Positions 54,857 to 62,391 of a DNA stretch of 64,000 bases are shown in pieces (within the stretch, counting starts at the first letter, position 1; every line of letters begins with the position of its first letter). The notes under the pieces were generated by a model that was given only the letters and a program-made list of their open reading frames with translations, was not told where the DNA came from and ran no database searches. The stretch comes from Bradyrhizobium sp. (GTDB lineage Bacteria; Pseudomonadota; Alphaproteobacteria; Rhizobiales; Xanthobacteraceae), in the NCBI RefSeq assembly GCF_004799445.1, contig NZ_SSNA01000062.1, forward strand, positions 18,720 through 82,719, given 5' to 3'. A program made the position numbers and the translations under genes.

Positions 54857-55615
54857 TTAGGGACAATCCCCTGCAATCGCAAGAAAATCGATCGCCTTCA
54901 GGCTGGCCCCGCCGATCAGGGCGCCGTTGACGTTGGCCACCGCCATCAGCTCCCTGGCGTTCGAGGGTTTGACCGAGCCGCCATAGAGGATGCGCATTCC
55001 AGCCCCCTCATCGTTAAATCGCCCGGCGAGGATACCTCGAATAAACCCATGAATTTGCTCGATATCTTCTGTAGTTGGGGTCAGACCGGTTCCGATCGCC
55101 CAGACCGGCTCATAGGCCACGACCAGATTATCGGCGCGCGCCGCATCCGGGATCGAGCCGTTGAGCTGCCCACGGCAAATCTCCAGCGTCTTCCCGGAAT
55201 CGCGCTGTTGCTGGGTTTCGCCGATACAAACGACGGCGGTGAGGCCGGCACGCCATGCAGCCTCGGCCTTTTGTCGAACCAACCCATCGCCTTCGCCGTG
55301 ATCGGCGCGCCGCTCCGAATGACCGACAATGACCGCGCTGGCACCGGCATCCGCGAGCATTTCGGCGGAAAGATCGCCGGTATGGGCGCCCGACACCTTG
55401 GGGTGACAATCCTGCCCGCCGATTGCAAGGTTCTTAGCGCCGCGCGCCTTTTCGGCGAAGGCGGCAATCAGGGTCGCCGGCGGGCAAACCAGCAGGTCGG
55501 CCTTGCCGGCAACCCCAGACCCGCCCGCCAGCATGGCCTCAAACTCAGCCATGGACGCCCTGAGGCCGTTCATTTTCCAGTTGCCGGCAATCAGCGGCCG
55601 AATAGTGTTGGTCAT
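54857..55615 (-). CDS. tpiA: Triosephosphate isomerase
   Basis: Interconverts dihydroxyacetone phosphate and glyceraldehyde 3-phosphate, 252 residues. Catalytic residues are K14 (AGNWKMNG), His in VIVGHSERR and Glu in [12 protein letters not shown]. The ATG at 55615 ([15 protein letters not shown]) is the family start, although the frame is open to 55849. It is the last conserved chromosomal gene before the recombinase. Confidence 0.96.
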   Translation of the reverse strand: MTNTIRPLIAGNWKMNGLRASMAEFEAMLAGGSGVAGKADLLVCPPATLIAAFAEKARGAKNLAIGGQDCHPKVSGAHTGDLSAEMLADAGASAVIVGHSERRADHGEGDGLVRQKAEAAWRAGLTAVVCIGETQQQRDSGKTLEICRGQLNGSIPDAARADNLVVAYEPVWAIGTGLTPTTEDIEQIHGFIRGILAGRFNDEGAGMRILYGGSVKPSNARELMAVANVNGALIGGASLKAIDFLAIAGDCP

Positions 55616-56073
55616 GTCCGGATTTCCGTAAATGTTGGGTCTTCCAAGCGCTAGCAGAGCCGGCACGGCTGTGCCAGATAGCGGGCCACGAGCGTTAACT
55701 GCTTCGACCGGCGCATCGCACCAAGGTTGCGACGGGGCGGCAGCCACTTTATGATGCTTTATCAACTCGGTGACGCCCTTTTGCGGAATTCGGTAGCGAA
55801 TTCCCCATGGGCGCGATCCAGTTCCCTCCTGCCAACAAGTTGGACCCATTGTCGGTTATTGACATGTTTTCAATAGCTTAAGTCGAAAGTGCGGGAATAT
55901 CGTCGCATTGAAGCGCAACGGTTATTTTGAGCGCTTCCCGCACCAGGAATGAAGGACGAGCCGCAGCGTTGTGGCTGCAGTTTATCGAACCGCCTAAGCG
56001 CACATGCACATGCAGATATCGGTGTTTGCGAGCACGGCGCGCTCCAGGCCGCCGGCGCAGCGCGCTCGGCTCC
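55616..56073. other. Gap between tpiA and the tRNA-like fragment
   Basis: 458 bases without a convincing gene. It holds an inverted repeat at 55785-55804 (GGAATTC-N6-GAATTCC) and, just before the tRNA-like fragment, a longer hairpin (GCGCGCT 56037-56043 with AGCGCGC 56059-56065, extended by GAGC 56030-56033 with GCTC 56069-56072). The tpiA promoter should be in the left part. Confidence 0.5.
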
Positions 56074-56101
56074 GCAGGTTCGAATCCTGCTGGGATCGCC
56101 A
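56074..56101 (+). other. tRNA 3'-end fragment, probable attachment site
   Basis: A complete T arm (stem GCAGG 56074-56078, loop TTCGAAT, stem CCTGC 56086-56090) followed by a 7-base acceptor strand TGGGATC, a discriminator G and encoded CCA ending at 56101. No matching 5' acceptor strand GATCCCA or anticodon arm is found upstream, so this is not a complete tRNA. The discriminator G is usual for serine (and selenocysteine) tRNAs. A 3' tRNA fragment 2 bases from a recombinase gene is the classical look of an island attachment site. Confidence 0.65.
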
Positions 56102-56103
56102 CT

Positions 56104-57207
56104 TCATTTACCGCTCCTAGTGATTTCAATAGCTTGATCGTCGTTTTGGCTCACCGGGTCAGAAGGTGAGCCAATTCCTGTTCCTGAAATGAGCTTCGCC
56201 GCGCCCCTCGCCATGACCTGTCGGTTCGCCATCTTGGTGTACACCTGCGCTTGCGAGATCGAGGTCCAACCGAACCACGCCATCAGTTGATGGTCGGTGG
56301 CGCCCATCTCTGCCAGATACGTTGCTGCGGCCTTTCGCAGGCCGTGAGACGTGCAACGCTTCGGCAGTCCGGCCGCGTCGCAAAGGTCCCGGAAGTGGTT
56401 TCCGAACCCGGCCGCGGTGAATGGCTTACCCTGCGCCGTCACAAGGAACGTCATGTGATTGCTCGGCGGCATCGCATCGATCGCCGCCCGCAGCATCGGC
56501 ATCACCTCGATATTGAACGGCACGCCTGTTTTCTGTCGGCGCATCGACATCATGGTGCCGCGGATATGCTGGCGCCCCATGCGAACGACATCAGACTTCG
56601 ACTGACCGGCCTGCAACAGCAGCGCGTAAGCCAGCCTCGCCCGCGTCCCAAGCGGATAAAATGCTTCGAACTGCGCACACTCCGAAGATTCCCAGGGGTG
56701 ATGTCCGTCGGTCTTTTTCATTTTCGCCATCGTCACGCCCGCGAGCGGATCGACTTTGATCATGTTGAGGGAAAGGCAGTGATCGAGGAACCCTCGCATC
56801 GCTTTCCGCCAGTTGCGAGCCGCTGCTGGCGTCTTGCTGTTAAGGATGGCCTGCATTGCGGCGCGGTGCATCAGGGCGATTCGCTTTTCGCCATGGTCCT
56901 CGCGAAAGCGCTCCAGGACGGCGCGACGCGTCTGCTGAGTACTTTCGGCGAGAGACTTCGTGAATGCCGATGACCGGTAGTAGCTCACTAGCGCGGCGTT
57001 GACGCTGCCCGCAACCGTGCGGTTGGCGCCGATATCGATCTTGCCTTCCTCACCTTTGAGGGCGGCGTCGCGCGCCTCCATGAATTCTGGCGACCAAGGT
57101 AATCCAGGCAGCGGGATCTTTTTGTGGCCCGGCCGGCGCAAATAGAAGCGCGGCTTACCGTGCTGGTCGACATAGCCGTGAGTATATCTGGGAAGTTTGC
57201 GCTTCAC
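56104..57207 (-). CDS. Tyrosine-type site-specific recombinase (island integrase)
   Basis: A 367-residue integrase. The N-terminal part has a SAM-like core-binding domain (residues about 60-150). The catalytic domain shows an HxxR box in TSHGLRKAAATYLAEMG and the tyrosine in SQAQVYTKMANR; the usual LGH box reads FGW, as in some rhizobial island integrases. The GTG at 57207 is the start. The stop lies 3 bases from the tRNA-like fragment, so the enzyme probably acts at that site. Confidence 0.9.
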   Translation of the reverse strand: MKRKLPRYTHGYVDQHGKPRFYLRRPGHKKIPLPGLPWSPEFMEARDAALKGEEGKIDIGANRTVAGSVNAALVSYYRSSAFTKSLAESTQQTRRAVLERFREDHGEKRIALMHRAAMQAILNSKTPAAARNWRKAMRGFLDHCLSLNMIKVDPLAGVTMAKMKKTDGHHPWESSECAQFEAFYPLGTRARLAYALLLQAGQSKSDVVRMGRQHIRGTMMSMRRQKTGVPFNIEVMPMLRAAIDAMPPSNHMTFLVTAQGKPFTAAGFGNHFRDLCDAAGLPKRCTSHGLRKAAATYLAEMGATDHQLMAWFGWTSISQAQVYTKMANRQVMARGAAKLISGTGIGSPSDPVSQNDDQAIEITRSGK

Positions 57208-57715
57208 TTAACGCTGTCCCATTCGTTAGGGCTTGGTGCAGCAGGCGGGACCGTGCCGGGTCACGGACCAGCGCTCGGCTCACGTGACCCGATCTGACTT
57301 TAAGCTGGATCTCACGAGATCAGGGCCGGTAAACGCTGGGGCAGATCAGACATCGCCAGAGTGACCCGACGATCACAACGGACAGCGCGGAGTGAGACGC
57401 AAGCTGTGAGAGAGCAGCGGAGGGCGAAGCCCGCAGCGCGGCTTCCGCTCGTCCTAAGCGCATCGTGTCAGGTAATGCTGCCAGTTCTGATATCGTTCTC
57501 ATCGGTCTGTCATGTAACTGACAGAGGAACGATGAATGAACGCTCGCAAGCTAGTGGTGAGAATCTAACACTTGGTGCCCGCGTCCCCCAAAATCGCGCG
57601 CAGCTCTGTCGAGTGCAGACCTACGCATTCTTCCGCAGAGTGTTGCATGATTCGCACAGCGAATCGGCTCGCCCAGGTCGTATGGTGGATCCGTGCGCCA
57701 GCCTGAGGAGCGTCT
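57208..57715. other. Intergenic stretch upstream of integrase and barrel protein
   Basis: 508 bases with no convincing gene. It contains an inverted repeat 50 bases upstream of the integrase start (CGGGTCACG 57257-57265, CGTGACCCG 57283-57291) with a further GTGACCCG at 57361-57368, and a separate hairpin TCTGTCA-N6-TGACAGA at 57506-57525. These are candidates for integrase or regulator binding. Confidence 0.5.
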
Positions 57716-58528
57716 GTGAACAAGTTGGTTCTTATTGCGGTCGCCGCGATGGCGGTCACTGGTTCGGCGAACGCGGCCGATCTCAAGGCTCCGCCTCTGG
57801 TAGGGGCGCCGGTCGCCTACAATTGGTCCGGGTTCTATCTGGGCGGAAACGTGGGTGTGATATGGAGCAACACAAGTGCGGACCCCGGTTCGTTTACAAC
57901 GACTGGTGTGGACTTTACCGGACGCCAAGCCGTGGGCCAATTTCAGAGCTTCAATATCGGTGATACCGGGTTCACCGGCGGAGTTCAGACTGGGTACAAT
58001 TGGCAATTCGCTCCAAATTGGGTGGCGGGTATTGAAGCCGATCTCGACTACACGGGACTGAACAAGACCGATACGCGAGTATTCGCTCAGACTCACTTTA
58101 TCGGCGATGGCCCCATCGAGGCCAATACTGAGTCGGCCACACAAAGGCTCAGCTGGCTCGGGACCGTGCGCGGTCGCCTCGGGTTTACGGTTCTGGACAA
58201 CAGATTGCTTGCATTTGCGACCGGTGGCTTTGCATATGGCAGCGTCAACGACAGCGTTCAGACCATTGGCGTGCCAAACGGTGCTGCCGGAATCCTGATC
58301 GGCGCCAGCTCGGATACAGTGCGCACCGGGTGGACGGTCGGCGGTGGTGTGGAATACGCATTCCTGAACAAATGGAGCGCCAAGCTTGAATATCTCTACT
58401 ACGATTTGGGATCCCGAACTCTCAACTTGAATTACGGCTCAGTTCCGGGCGATGCGGGGAATACGTTGAACTACAAGTTTCACGACAACGGTAACCTTGC
58501 GCGCGTCGGCCTGAACTACCGCTTCTGA
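57716..58528 (+). CDS. Outer-membrane beta-barrel protein (Omp25/Omp31-like)
   Basis: A 270-residue protein with a signal peptide (MNKLVLIAVAAMAVTGSANA, cleaved before ADLKAP). The mature part alternates hydrophobic and polar residues and ends in Phe (ARVGLNYRF), the outer-membrane barrel signature. WSGFYLGGNVG and GGVQTGYNWQFAPNWVAGIEADL are typical of the alphaproteobacterial Omp25/Omp31 family. GTG start. Bradyrhizobium carries many such paralogues; this one lies within the presumed island. Confidence 0.88.
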   Translation: MNKLVLIAVAAMAVTGSANAADLKAPPLVGAPVAYNWSGFYLGGNVGVIWSNTSADPGSFTTTGVDFTGRQAVGQFQSFNIGDTGFTGGVQTGYNWQFAPNWVAGIEADLDYTGLNKTDTRVFAQTHFIGDGPIEANTESATQRLSWLGTVRGRLGFTVLDNRLLAFATGGFAYGSVNDSVQTIGVPNGAAGILIGASSDTVRTGWTVGGGVEYAFLNKWSAKLEYLYYDLGSRTLNLNYGSVPGDAGNTLNYKFHDNGNLARVGLNYRF

Positions 58529-58586
58529 GGGAGGCCCCCAGGCAGACACGGACGCGGCTTTAAAAGCTCGTCTCGGCCGAGTTATT

Positions 58587-58838
58587 TTGATCGCCATACC
58601 GAAAACCGGTCTGAATTTGAGGCTCCGGAAGTGCGCTATTGCTGGCGATCTTGTGCGCCTTTCAGTGCCCATGCCGATCCATTGCCACATGCTGCGGCAC
58701 AGTTGCGGCTACAAGCTCGCCAACGATGGCATCGAAACCAGAAGCATCCAGGCTTGGCTGGGGCACGTCTCGATCACGCATACCGTTCGCTACACGGAAC
58801 TGAGCACGGCACGCTTCGATGGCTTCTGGCGGGACTGA
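58587..58838 (+). pseudogene. C-terminal remnant of a FimB-type tyrosine recombinase
   Basis: Only the last 50 residues are recognisable: HMLRHSCGYKLANDGIETRS, WLGHVSITHTVRYTELS and FDGFWRD, holding the HxLR box, the GH box and the catalytic tyrosine of a FimB/FimE-like integrase. The catalytic arginine I region and the whole N-terminus are missing upstream, where the sequence does not resemble a recombinase. A decayed second recombinase. Confidence 0.75.
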
Positions 58839-58997
58839 GGGCATGTTGAGCGCTCTCGATTAGCGAGCCGTACAGCATCGCGCTTGCTGATCCGGTGAAG
58901 GACACCGGACAACAACGGAAAGCCTATCAGCGGCAGCTCGCAAACTATCGCGGCGAGCGATGCAACGACGGTGTGGAATGCGGAAAGGCCGGGATTT
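58839..58997. other. Short gap with a remnant on the minus strand
   Basis: Read on the minus strand, about 58920-58983 encodes SAFHTVVASLAAI, similar to TAFRTVVAALAKI encoded at about 59585-59620. The DNA shares GCAACGACGGT and GGAATGC in both places. This is probably a fragment of a former paralogue; no intact gene is seen. Confidence 0.35.
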
Positions 58998-59504
58998 ATG
59001 AAAGTGCAGCTCAATGGAAAGCTCCGCCACCTGGCGGATTTGGATCCGGGCACCCTGTTTGTGACTCGTACTAACGAATTCACGACGATCGGGCTTGCCG
59101 CGACGTACGGTTACGACCGTGCTGCGGTCTTGTTCAACATGGCACGCTATCCAGGTCAGCCTTCCCCTTGTCTGGTCGCCGAATCGGCTCTCGGCGGTGT
59201 TCCCCTCATCACCTTACCAGAAGCCATGCTGGTGCCGGCACTGTCACAAGAGACGCTGCAGTTCTCATCAACGGTCACCGACGGACCCGGCATGCTTATG
59301 TTATTTGCAGACAACTTGTTTTTGCGGGTCTCGCGTGAGGGATCTGGTTTTGCCTATGTCGACGTGGAATCTGGAATTGCCGGTGCGACACCGTCCCAGG
59401 CGGCCGTAGAAATACCGCGTTGGTCGATTCAGCAGCCGAACGCGGCGGGTCAATTCGAAACCCTTTTCGAGTTTAGCGGACCAGCTCCGATTGTTAGGCC
59501 CTAA
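58998..59504 (+). CDS. Hypothetical protein
   Basis: A 168-residue soluble protein, mostly beta-strand-like by residue pattern, with no signal peptide, membrane segment or known motif. It opens MKVQLNGKLRHLADLDPGTL. GGAAAGG lies 9-15 bases before the ATG at 58998. A terminator follows 7 bases after the stop. It seems to be a single-gene unit in the island. Confidence 0.65.
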   Translation: MKVQLNGKLRHLADLDPGTLFVTRTNEFTTIGLAATYGYDRAAVLFNMARYPGQPSPCLVAESALGGVPLITLPEAMLVPALSQETLQFSSTVTDGPGMLMLFADNLFLRVSREGSGFAYVDVESGIAGATPSQAAVEIPRWSIQQPNAAGQFETLFEFSGPAPIVRP

Positions 59505-59511
59505 TAGAAAA

Positions 59512-59537
59512 CCCGCCGGCTAACCGGCGGGCTCTTT
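59512..59537. terminator. Bidirectional Rho-independent terminator
   Basis: An 8-bp stem CCCGCCGG (59512-59519) and CCGGCGGG (59524-59531), loop CTAA. On the plus strand CTCTTT follows; on the minus strand TTTTCTATT follows. It serves the plus-strand gene ending at 59504 and possibly the minus-strand frame ending at 59549. Confidence 0.8.
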
Positions 59538-59548
59538 GCCGATATGGA

Positions 59549-59758
59549 TCAGGCGGCCTGCCGAGATTGGCCCGTGATCTTGGCCAGCGCTGCAACGACG
59601 GTCCGGAATGCAGTTTCGTGCCAATCGGTCTCTCTGTCACCGGTAGCGGCCAGGACGGAGGCGGTGATGCAAGACCAATACCTTGAGGTGCATCCGGTTC
59701 CGAGACCCAAAGGACAGCCCCAATTAAAATTAGGACGCGAGCCTTTAGGGCGGCGCAC
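59549..59758 (-). CDS. Possible small protein, start uncertain
   Basis: Minus-strand frame ending DRETDWHETAFRTVVAALAKITGQS, which looks like coding sequence and ends 11 bases before the terminator at 59512-59537. The N-terminal part (Trp/Cys/Gly-rich) looks unlike protein, so the true start may be near 59650 or an upstream frame shift may exist. Function unknown. Confidence 0.35.
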   Translation of the reverse strand: MRRPKGSRPNFNWGCPLGLGTGCTSRYWSCITASVLAATGDRETDWHETAFRTVVAALAKITGQSRQAA

Positions 59759-59798
59759 CGACCGCGGATAGGCTTGGGCGGAAATTACTGACTTAATC

Positions 59799-60488
59799 TT
59801 AGATAGTGTCTTTCAGCCACCTACTCCCAGCGTCATTGACCCCGACCCATTCCGCCGTATCGCCTGATATATCAATGACGAGCAACTGATCTTCACCGCC
59901 TATATGCGATTTCAGTTGGTCTCGTATCTCGCCCGGCGCGTGAACGCATTTCACAATCCAAGTTGATTCGAGGTGATGCCACCAAGTGCCCAGAGATTGT
60001 ATCTTTTTGATAAGATCGTCATATGCTTCTCCCTCTGCAGGGTGAATATCGTAGGCGATAAGTATGGTGGCCATGCGGGCGCTTGTTTCCATCAAACGCC
60101 TCAGCGCTTGGTGTTCCGGTCCGTTCTCGCCTTCTGAGAGGAATTTTTCGATCTCGATATGCGATACTTCGCCGCCCGATTGAGGGTTTGGACGGTGCAT
60201 CACGGCTCGCGCGCCCGTTACCGGATCTCGGGTTAGACACCACGAGTCGCCGTTGCTGCTTTCGTAAATGAGTTCAGTGTCGGCCGGAGCTAGCTTTTCT
60301 TCGATTTGCTTGCCAAGCACATATCTGAATGCACTCTGAATTGGATATCTGCGCATCAATTGGAATTGAGCGCCCGGATTCTTTTTCCAAATTGCAAGCT
60401 CAGCAAATGTGACGGTGATCGTCCCATCGCGGAACGGATAGTCCCCGGCCTCCTGCACCTTGTTGAGATCGCTCCAAGATAGGTTCAT
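59799..60488 (-). CDS. Three-part protein ending in a Cas2/SinR-like domain
   Basis: A 229-residue protein. Segment A (1-65) opens MNLSWSDLNKVQEAGDYPFR and contains FAELAIWKKNP. Segment B (70-135) has ELIYESSNGDSWCL and GPEHQALRRLM. Segment C (139-229) begins at an internal Met, MATILIAYDIHP, and has TWWHHLESTWIV and LLVIDISGDTAEWVG, the ferredoxin-like pattern of Cas2/VapD-like 'SinR family' proteins. In my recollection A, B and C resemble separate small rhizobial proteins, so this would be a fusion. No cas1 or repeat array is near, so it is not a CRISPR gene. The frame is open upstream to 60599. Confidence 0.6.
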   Translation of the reverse strand: MNLSWSDLNKVQEAGDYPFRDGTITVTFAELAIWKKNPGAQFQLMRRYPIQSAFRYVLGKQIEEKLAPADTELIYESSNGDSWCLTRDPVTGARAVMHRPNPQSGGEVSHIEIEKFLSEGENGPEHQALRRLMETSARMATILIAYDIHPAEGEAYDDLIKKIQSLGTWWHHLESTWIVKCVHAPGEIRDQLKSHIGGEDQLLVIDISGDTAEWVGVNDAGSRWLKDTI

Positions 60489-60613
60489 GGCGGATTCAAT
60501 AAAGCGGGCGCTTTTCCGTTCCCACAAAGCCAGTTTTTGTGCCGCGCCGATAGCGTCGACGACCTCGCAGCAGCCGCGACCGGGCAATGGCGCTATCACG
60601 AAATGGGATCGGC

Positions 60614-60862
60614 TTATCGGCGGCGGGCGACAGCAACACCCAACAGAAACGCGATTAACAGCGACCCGAGAGGTGCTTCGCGCGCTATGTTGCTCAAGAT
60701 GCTCAACGGCATGCCAGGCTTTCGACCCGCATCTATCGCGTCGCTGACACGATGGACCGTCCCTTTCACAGCTTCGGAGACTTCCGAGATGGTGGATTTC
60801 GGCTCCGGAGTGGGATCTAAGCCCTCGTAAATGAAGGGAGGCGTCGGGGTGTCATCGCTCAT
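60614..60862 (-). CDS. Small single-helix membrane protein
   Basis: An 82-residue protein: a Pro-rich N-terminus (MSDDTPTPPFIYEGLDPTPE), a helical middle (ISEVSEAVKGTVHRVSDAID) and a C-terminal membrane helix ending SLLIAFLLGVAVARRR. The layout recalls DUF883/ElaB-type proteins. AGGAG lies 8 bases before the ATG at 60862. A longer frame to 60964 runs through a TGACGCA repeat. Confidence 0.7.
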   Translation of the reverse strand: MSDDTPTPPFIYEGLDPTPEPKSTISEVSEAVKGTVHRVSDAIDAGRKPGMPLSILSNIAREAPLGSLLIAFLLGVAVARRR

Positions 60863-61262
60863 GAGTGAATCTCCTGGCCATTGGCAGCCCAATCCATCAG
60901 ACGGTGAATCGTTCCGAGATCGGGCCTCCCGGCATGCCCGTTTAGATGCGTCAGGCTGCGTCAAATGGCACCCCGCACGATACCGAGCCGTGGGAATGGC
61001 GCTGCGTGCCGCACATCAGCGCAGCGGAGGCCCCGCGCCTGTCGTGAAGCGCCGGGCTGGACCCGACGGCAAAGCATTGGCACCTTTGGGACACGCTTCC
61101 GACGAAGCGCGGGGGTTTTGGCACTAGCGCGACTCCATTAGGTTTGGGTCCGACAATTTCGCTCCGCTGCTTCGTCTCTGGATATAGGGACGCTTCCTCC
61201 TTGGCGATTGCCCTATTCCCGAATTGGATTTAGCCTGCCAAGCAGTTTTCGGAGGGCGCGCT
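60863..61262. other. Gap with two TGACGCA motifs
   Basis: 400 bases without a convincing gene. On the minus strand TGACGCA occurs twice, 10 bases apart (60957-60963 and 60947-60953), about 85 bases upstream of the small membrane protein gene. The same heptamer forms the arrays at 63783-63961. Confidence 0.55.
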
Positions 61263-61718
61263 ATGGACGACGACAAGGACAAAAACGTGATCGAGAAGTT
61301 GGTCGATAAGATCAACGACGCGGTCGAAAACATAGCGACGACGGCATCCGCTGCTCTGCAACATGCGATGGAGCCAGCCCCCGTGAAGCCCGGCGAACAG
61401 GTTGTCTTCTTGCCCGTGGCCGGCGATGGCCTTATCGATCCTCTGATGCCTTCCGCACCAATGATGCCCGTGGTTATTCCAAAGAAGAAGCGGAAGCCTA
61501 TGGCAAAACGGACATCAGCTAAAACCCCGCCGAAGAAAGCAACCGCGAAAACGGCAGGCAAATCGTCTTCGAAAAAGGCCGCAAAGAAGGCAGCCAAAAA
61601 GACCGCAAAAAAATCTGGAAAGAAATCGAAATCAACAGCCGGACGGAAGGCTGTTACCAAGAAAAAGACCGCTAAGAAGGTTGCAAAGAAAAAGGCGAAG
61701 AAATCGAGGCGCAAGTGA
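61263..61718 (+). CDS. Lysine-rich histone H1-like protein
   Basis: A 151-residue protein. The N-terminal half is acidic to neutral (MDDDKDKNVIEKLVDKINDA); residues 78-151 are almost entirely Lys, Ala, Ser and Thr with repeated AKKAAKK-type units, as in the C-terminal tail of histone H1. GGAGGG precedes the ATG. It probably binds nucleic acid. The A-rich codons stand out from the surrounding sequence. Confidence 0.75.
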   Translation: MDDDKDKNVIEKLVDKINDAVENIATTASAALQHAMEPAPVKPGEQVVFLPVAGDGLIDPLMPSAPMMPVVIPKKKRKPMAKRTSAKTPPKKATAKTAGKSSSKKAAKKAAKKTAKKSGKKSKSTAGRKAVTKKKTAKKVAKKKAKKSRRK

Positions 61719-61921
61719 ACTCGACCCTCAAAGTTCGCGCGCCAGAAACAAGGACTCTGATTGAAAAGATCAAGGCCTAACTCAAAAAGCGTGCTGAGAC
61801 GAAGGCCAAACGGATGCTCCCTGAAGGAGCCCAAAAGACAGGCGAGTAGATCTCACCTCGTCAGAACCAGACTGTCCTCTTTGAGCGCGACGGCTGGCCG
61901 AACAAAGGCTAATCGACCGAG

Positions 61922-62035
61922 CTAGCCGCAATCTTTTTTGGCCTTCGGCGGGCGCTTCGGCTCTGGTTGCGTGTTGCGGACGGCCTCAGTCAACATCTCG
62001 CGAAGCTGGGCCTTGGTCTTCGGAGGTTCCCGCAT
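61922..62035 (-). CDS. Very small basic protein (37 residues)
   Basis: Minus-strand frame ATG 62035 to TAG 61922: MREPPKTKAQLREMLTEAVR, then a Pro/Lys-rich tail ending in KKDCG. The TKAQLREMLTEAVRNTQ pattern looks like real coding sequence. The ATG lies 3 bases after a strong hairpin (62039-62060) whose GGCGGG arm could be the ribosome site, which would then be masked. Function unknown. Confidence 0.5.
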   Translation of the reverse strand: MREPPKTKAQLREMLTEAVRNTQPEPKRPPKAKKDCG

Positions 62036-62038
62036 AAG

Positions 62039-62060
62039 CCCGCCGGCTTTTGCCGGCGGG
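62039..62060. terminator. GC-rich hairpin between two minus-strand small genes
   Basis: A perfect 9-bp stem: CCCGCCGGC (62039-62047) and GCCGGCGGG (62052-62060) with a TTTT loop. It is 16 bases after the stop of the exported protein gene at 62077 and immediately before the ATG at 62035. There is no T-run on the minus strand, so it may terminate weakly or control translation of the downstream small frame. Confidence 0.5.
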
Positions 62061-62076
62061 ACCGCTTATACCGGGT

Positions 62077-62391
62077 TCAGCAGCCTTGATCCGCCATTTT
62101 TGCCGATGGCTTGGCGCCTTCGGCCTCCTGTGCGGCGGTGGGCTGACCCTGCTGTTGCCTTTGAGCATCCTGCGACGACATGGCCTTATCTCCTGCCATC
62201 CGGTTCATCGTTTCGGTCGGCGGGTGTTCTTTGGTATCTCCTGACCCGGTGGTGATTGCCTGACCTGTGGCCCCGGGCGTCGGGCCGGAGCCGGCATCCT
62301 TCCCGCCTGTGTTGCACGGGCCGGCGTACGCGTTGCCAACGCTCAGAACTAGGACGGCGCAGCCTGCGAGTAGGAGCTGTCTTGTAATCAT
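62077..62391 (-). CDS. Small exported hydrophilic protein
   Basis: A 104-residue protein with a signal peptide (MITRQLLLAGCAVLVLSVG, cleavage near AYA-GP). The mature part is hydrophilic and disorder-like, rich in Gly, Gln, Thr and Ala, and starts and ends with cysteine-containing segments (GPCN; DQGC). AAGGAG lies 7 bases before the ATG. Similar small secreted proteins are frequent in Bradyrhizobium; no function is known. Confidence 0.7.
   Translation of the reverse strand: MITRQLLLAGCAVLVLSVGNAYAGPCNTGGKDAGSGPTPGATGQAITTGSGDTKEHPPTETMNRMAGDKAMSSQDAQRQQQGQPTAAQEAEGAKPSAKMADQGC

Noticed and set aside
55878..56129. Minus-strand frame with GFEPA near its N-terminus
   Set aside because: GFEPA is the usual false peptide from translating a tRNA T arm backwards; the frame crosses the tRNA-like fragment.
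59799..60488. Reading the Cas2-like segment as part of a CRISPR-Cas locus
   Set aside because: There is no cas1, effector gene or direct-repeat array anywhere in the window; the Cas2/VapD fold occurs in unrelated proteins.
60831..61127. Plus-strand frame of 98 codons upstream of the histone-like gene
   Set aside because: It runs through the TGACGCA motifs and overlaps the start of the membrane protein gene on the other strand; composition is not convincing.
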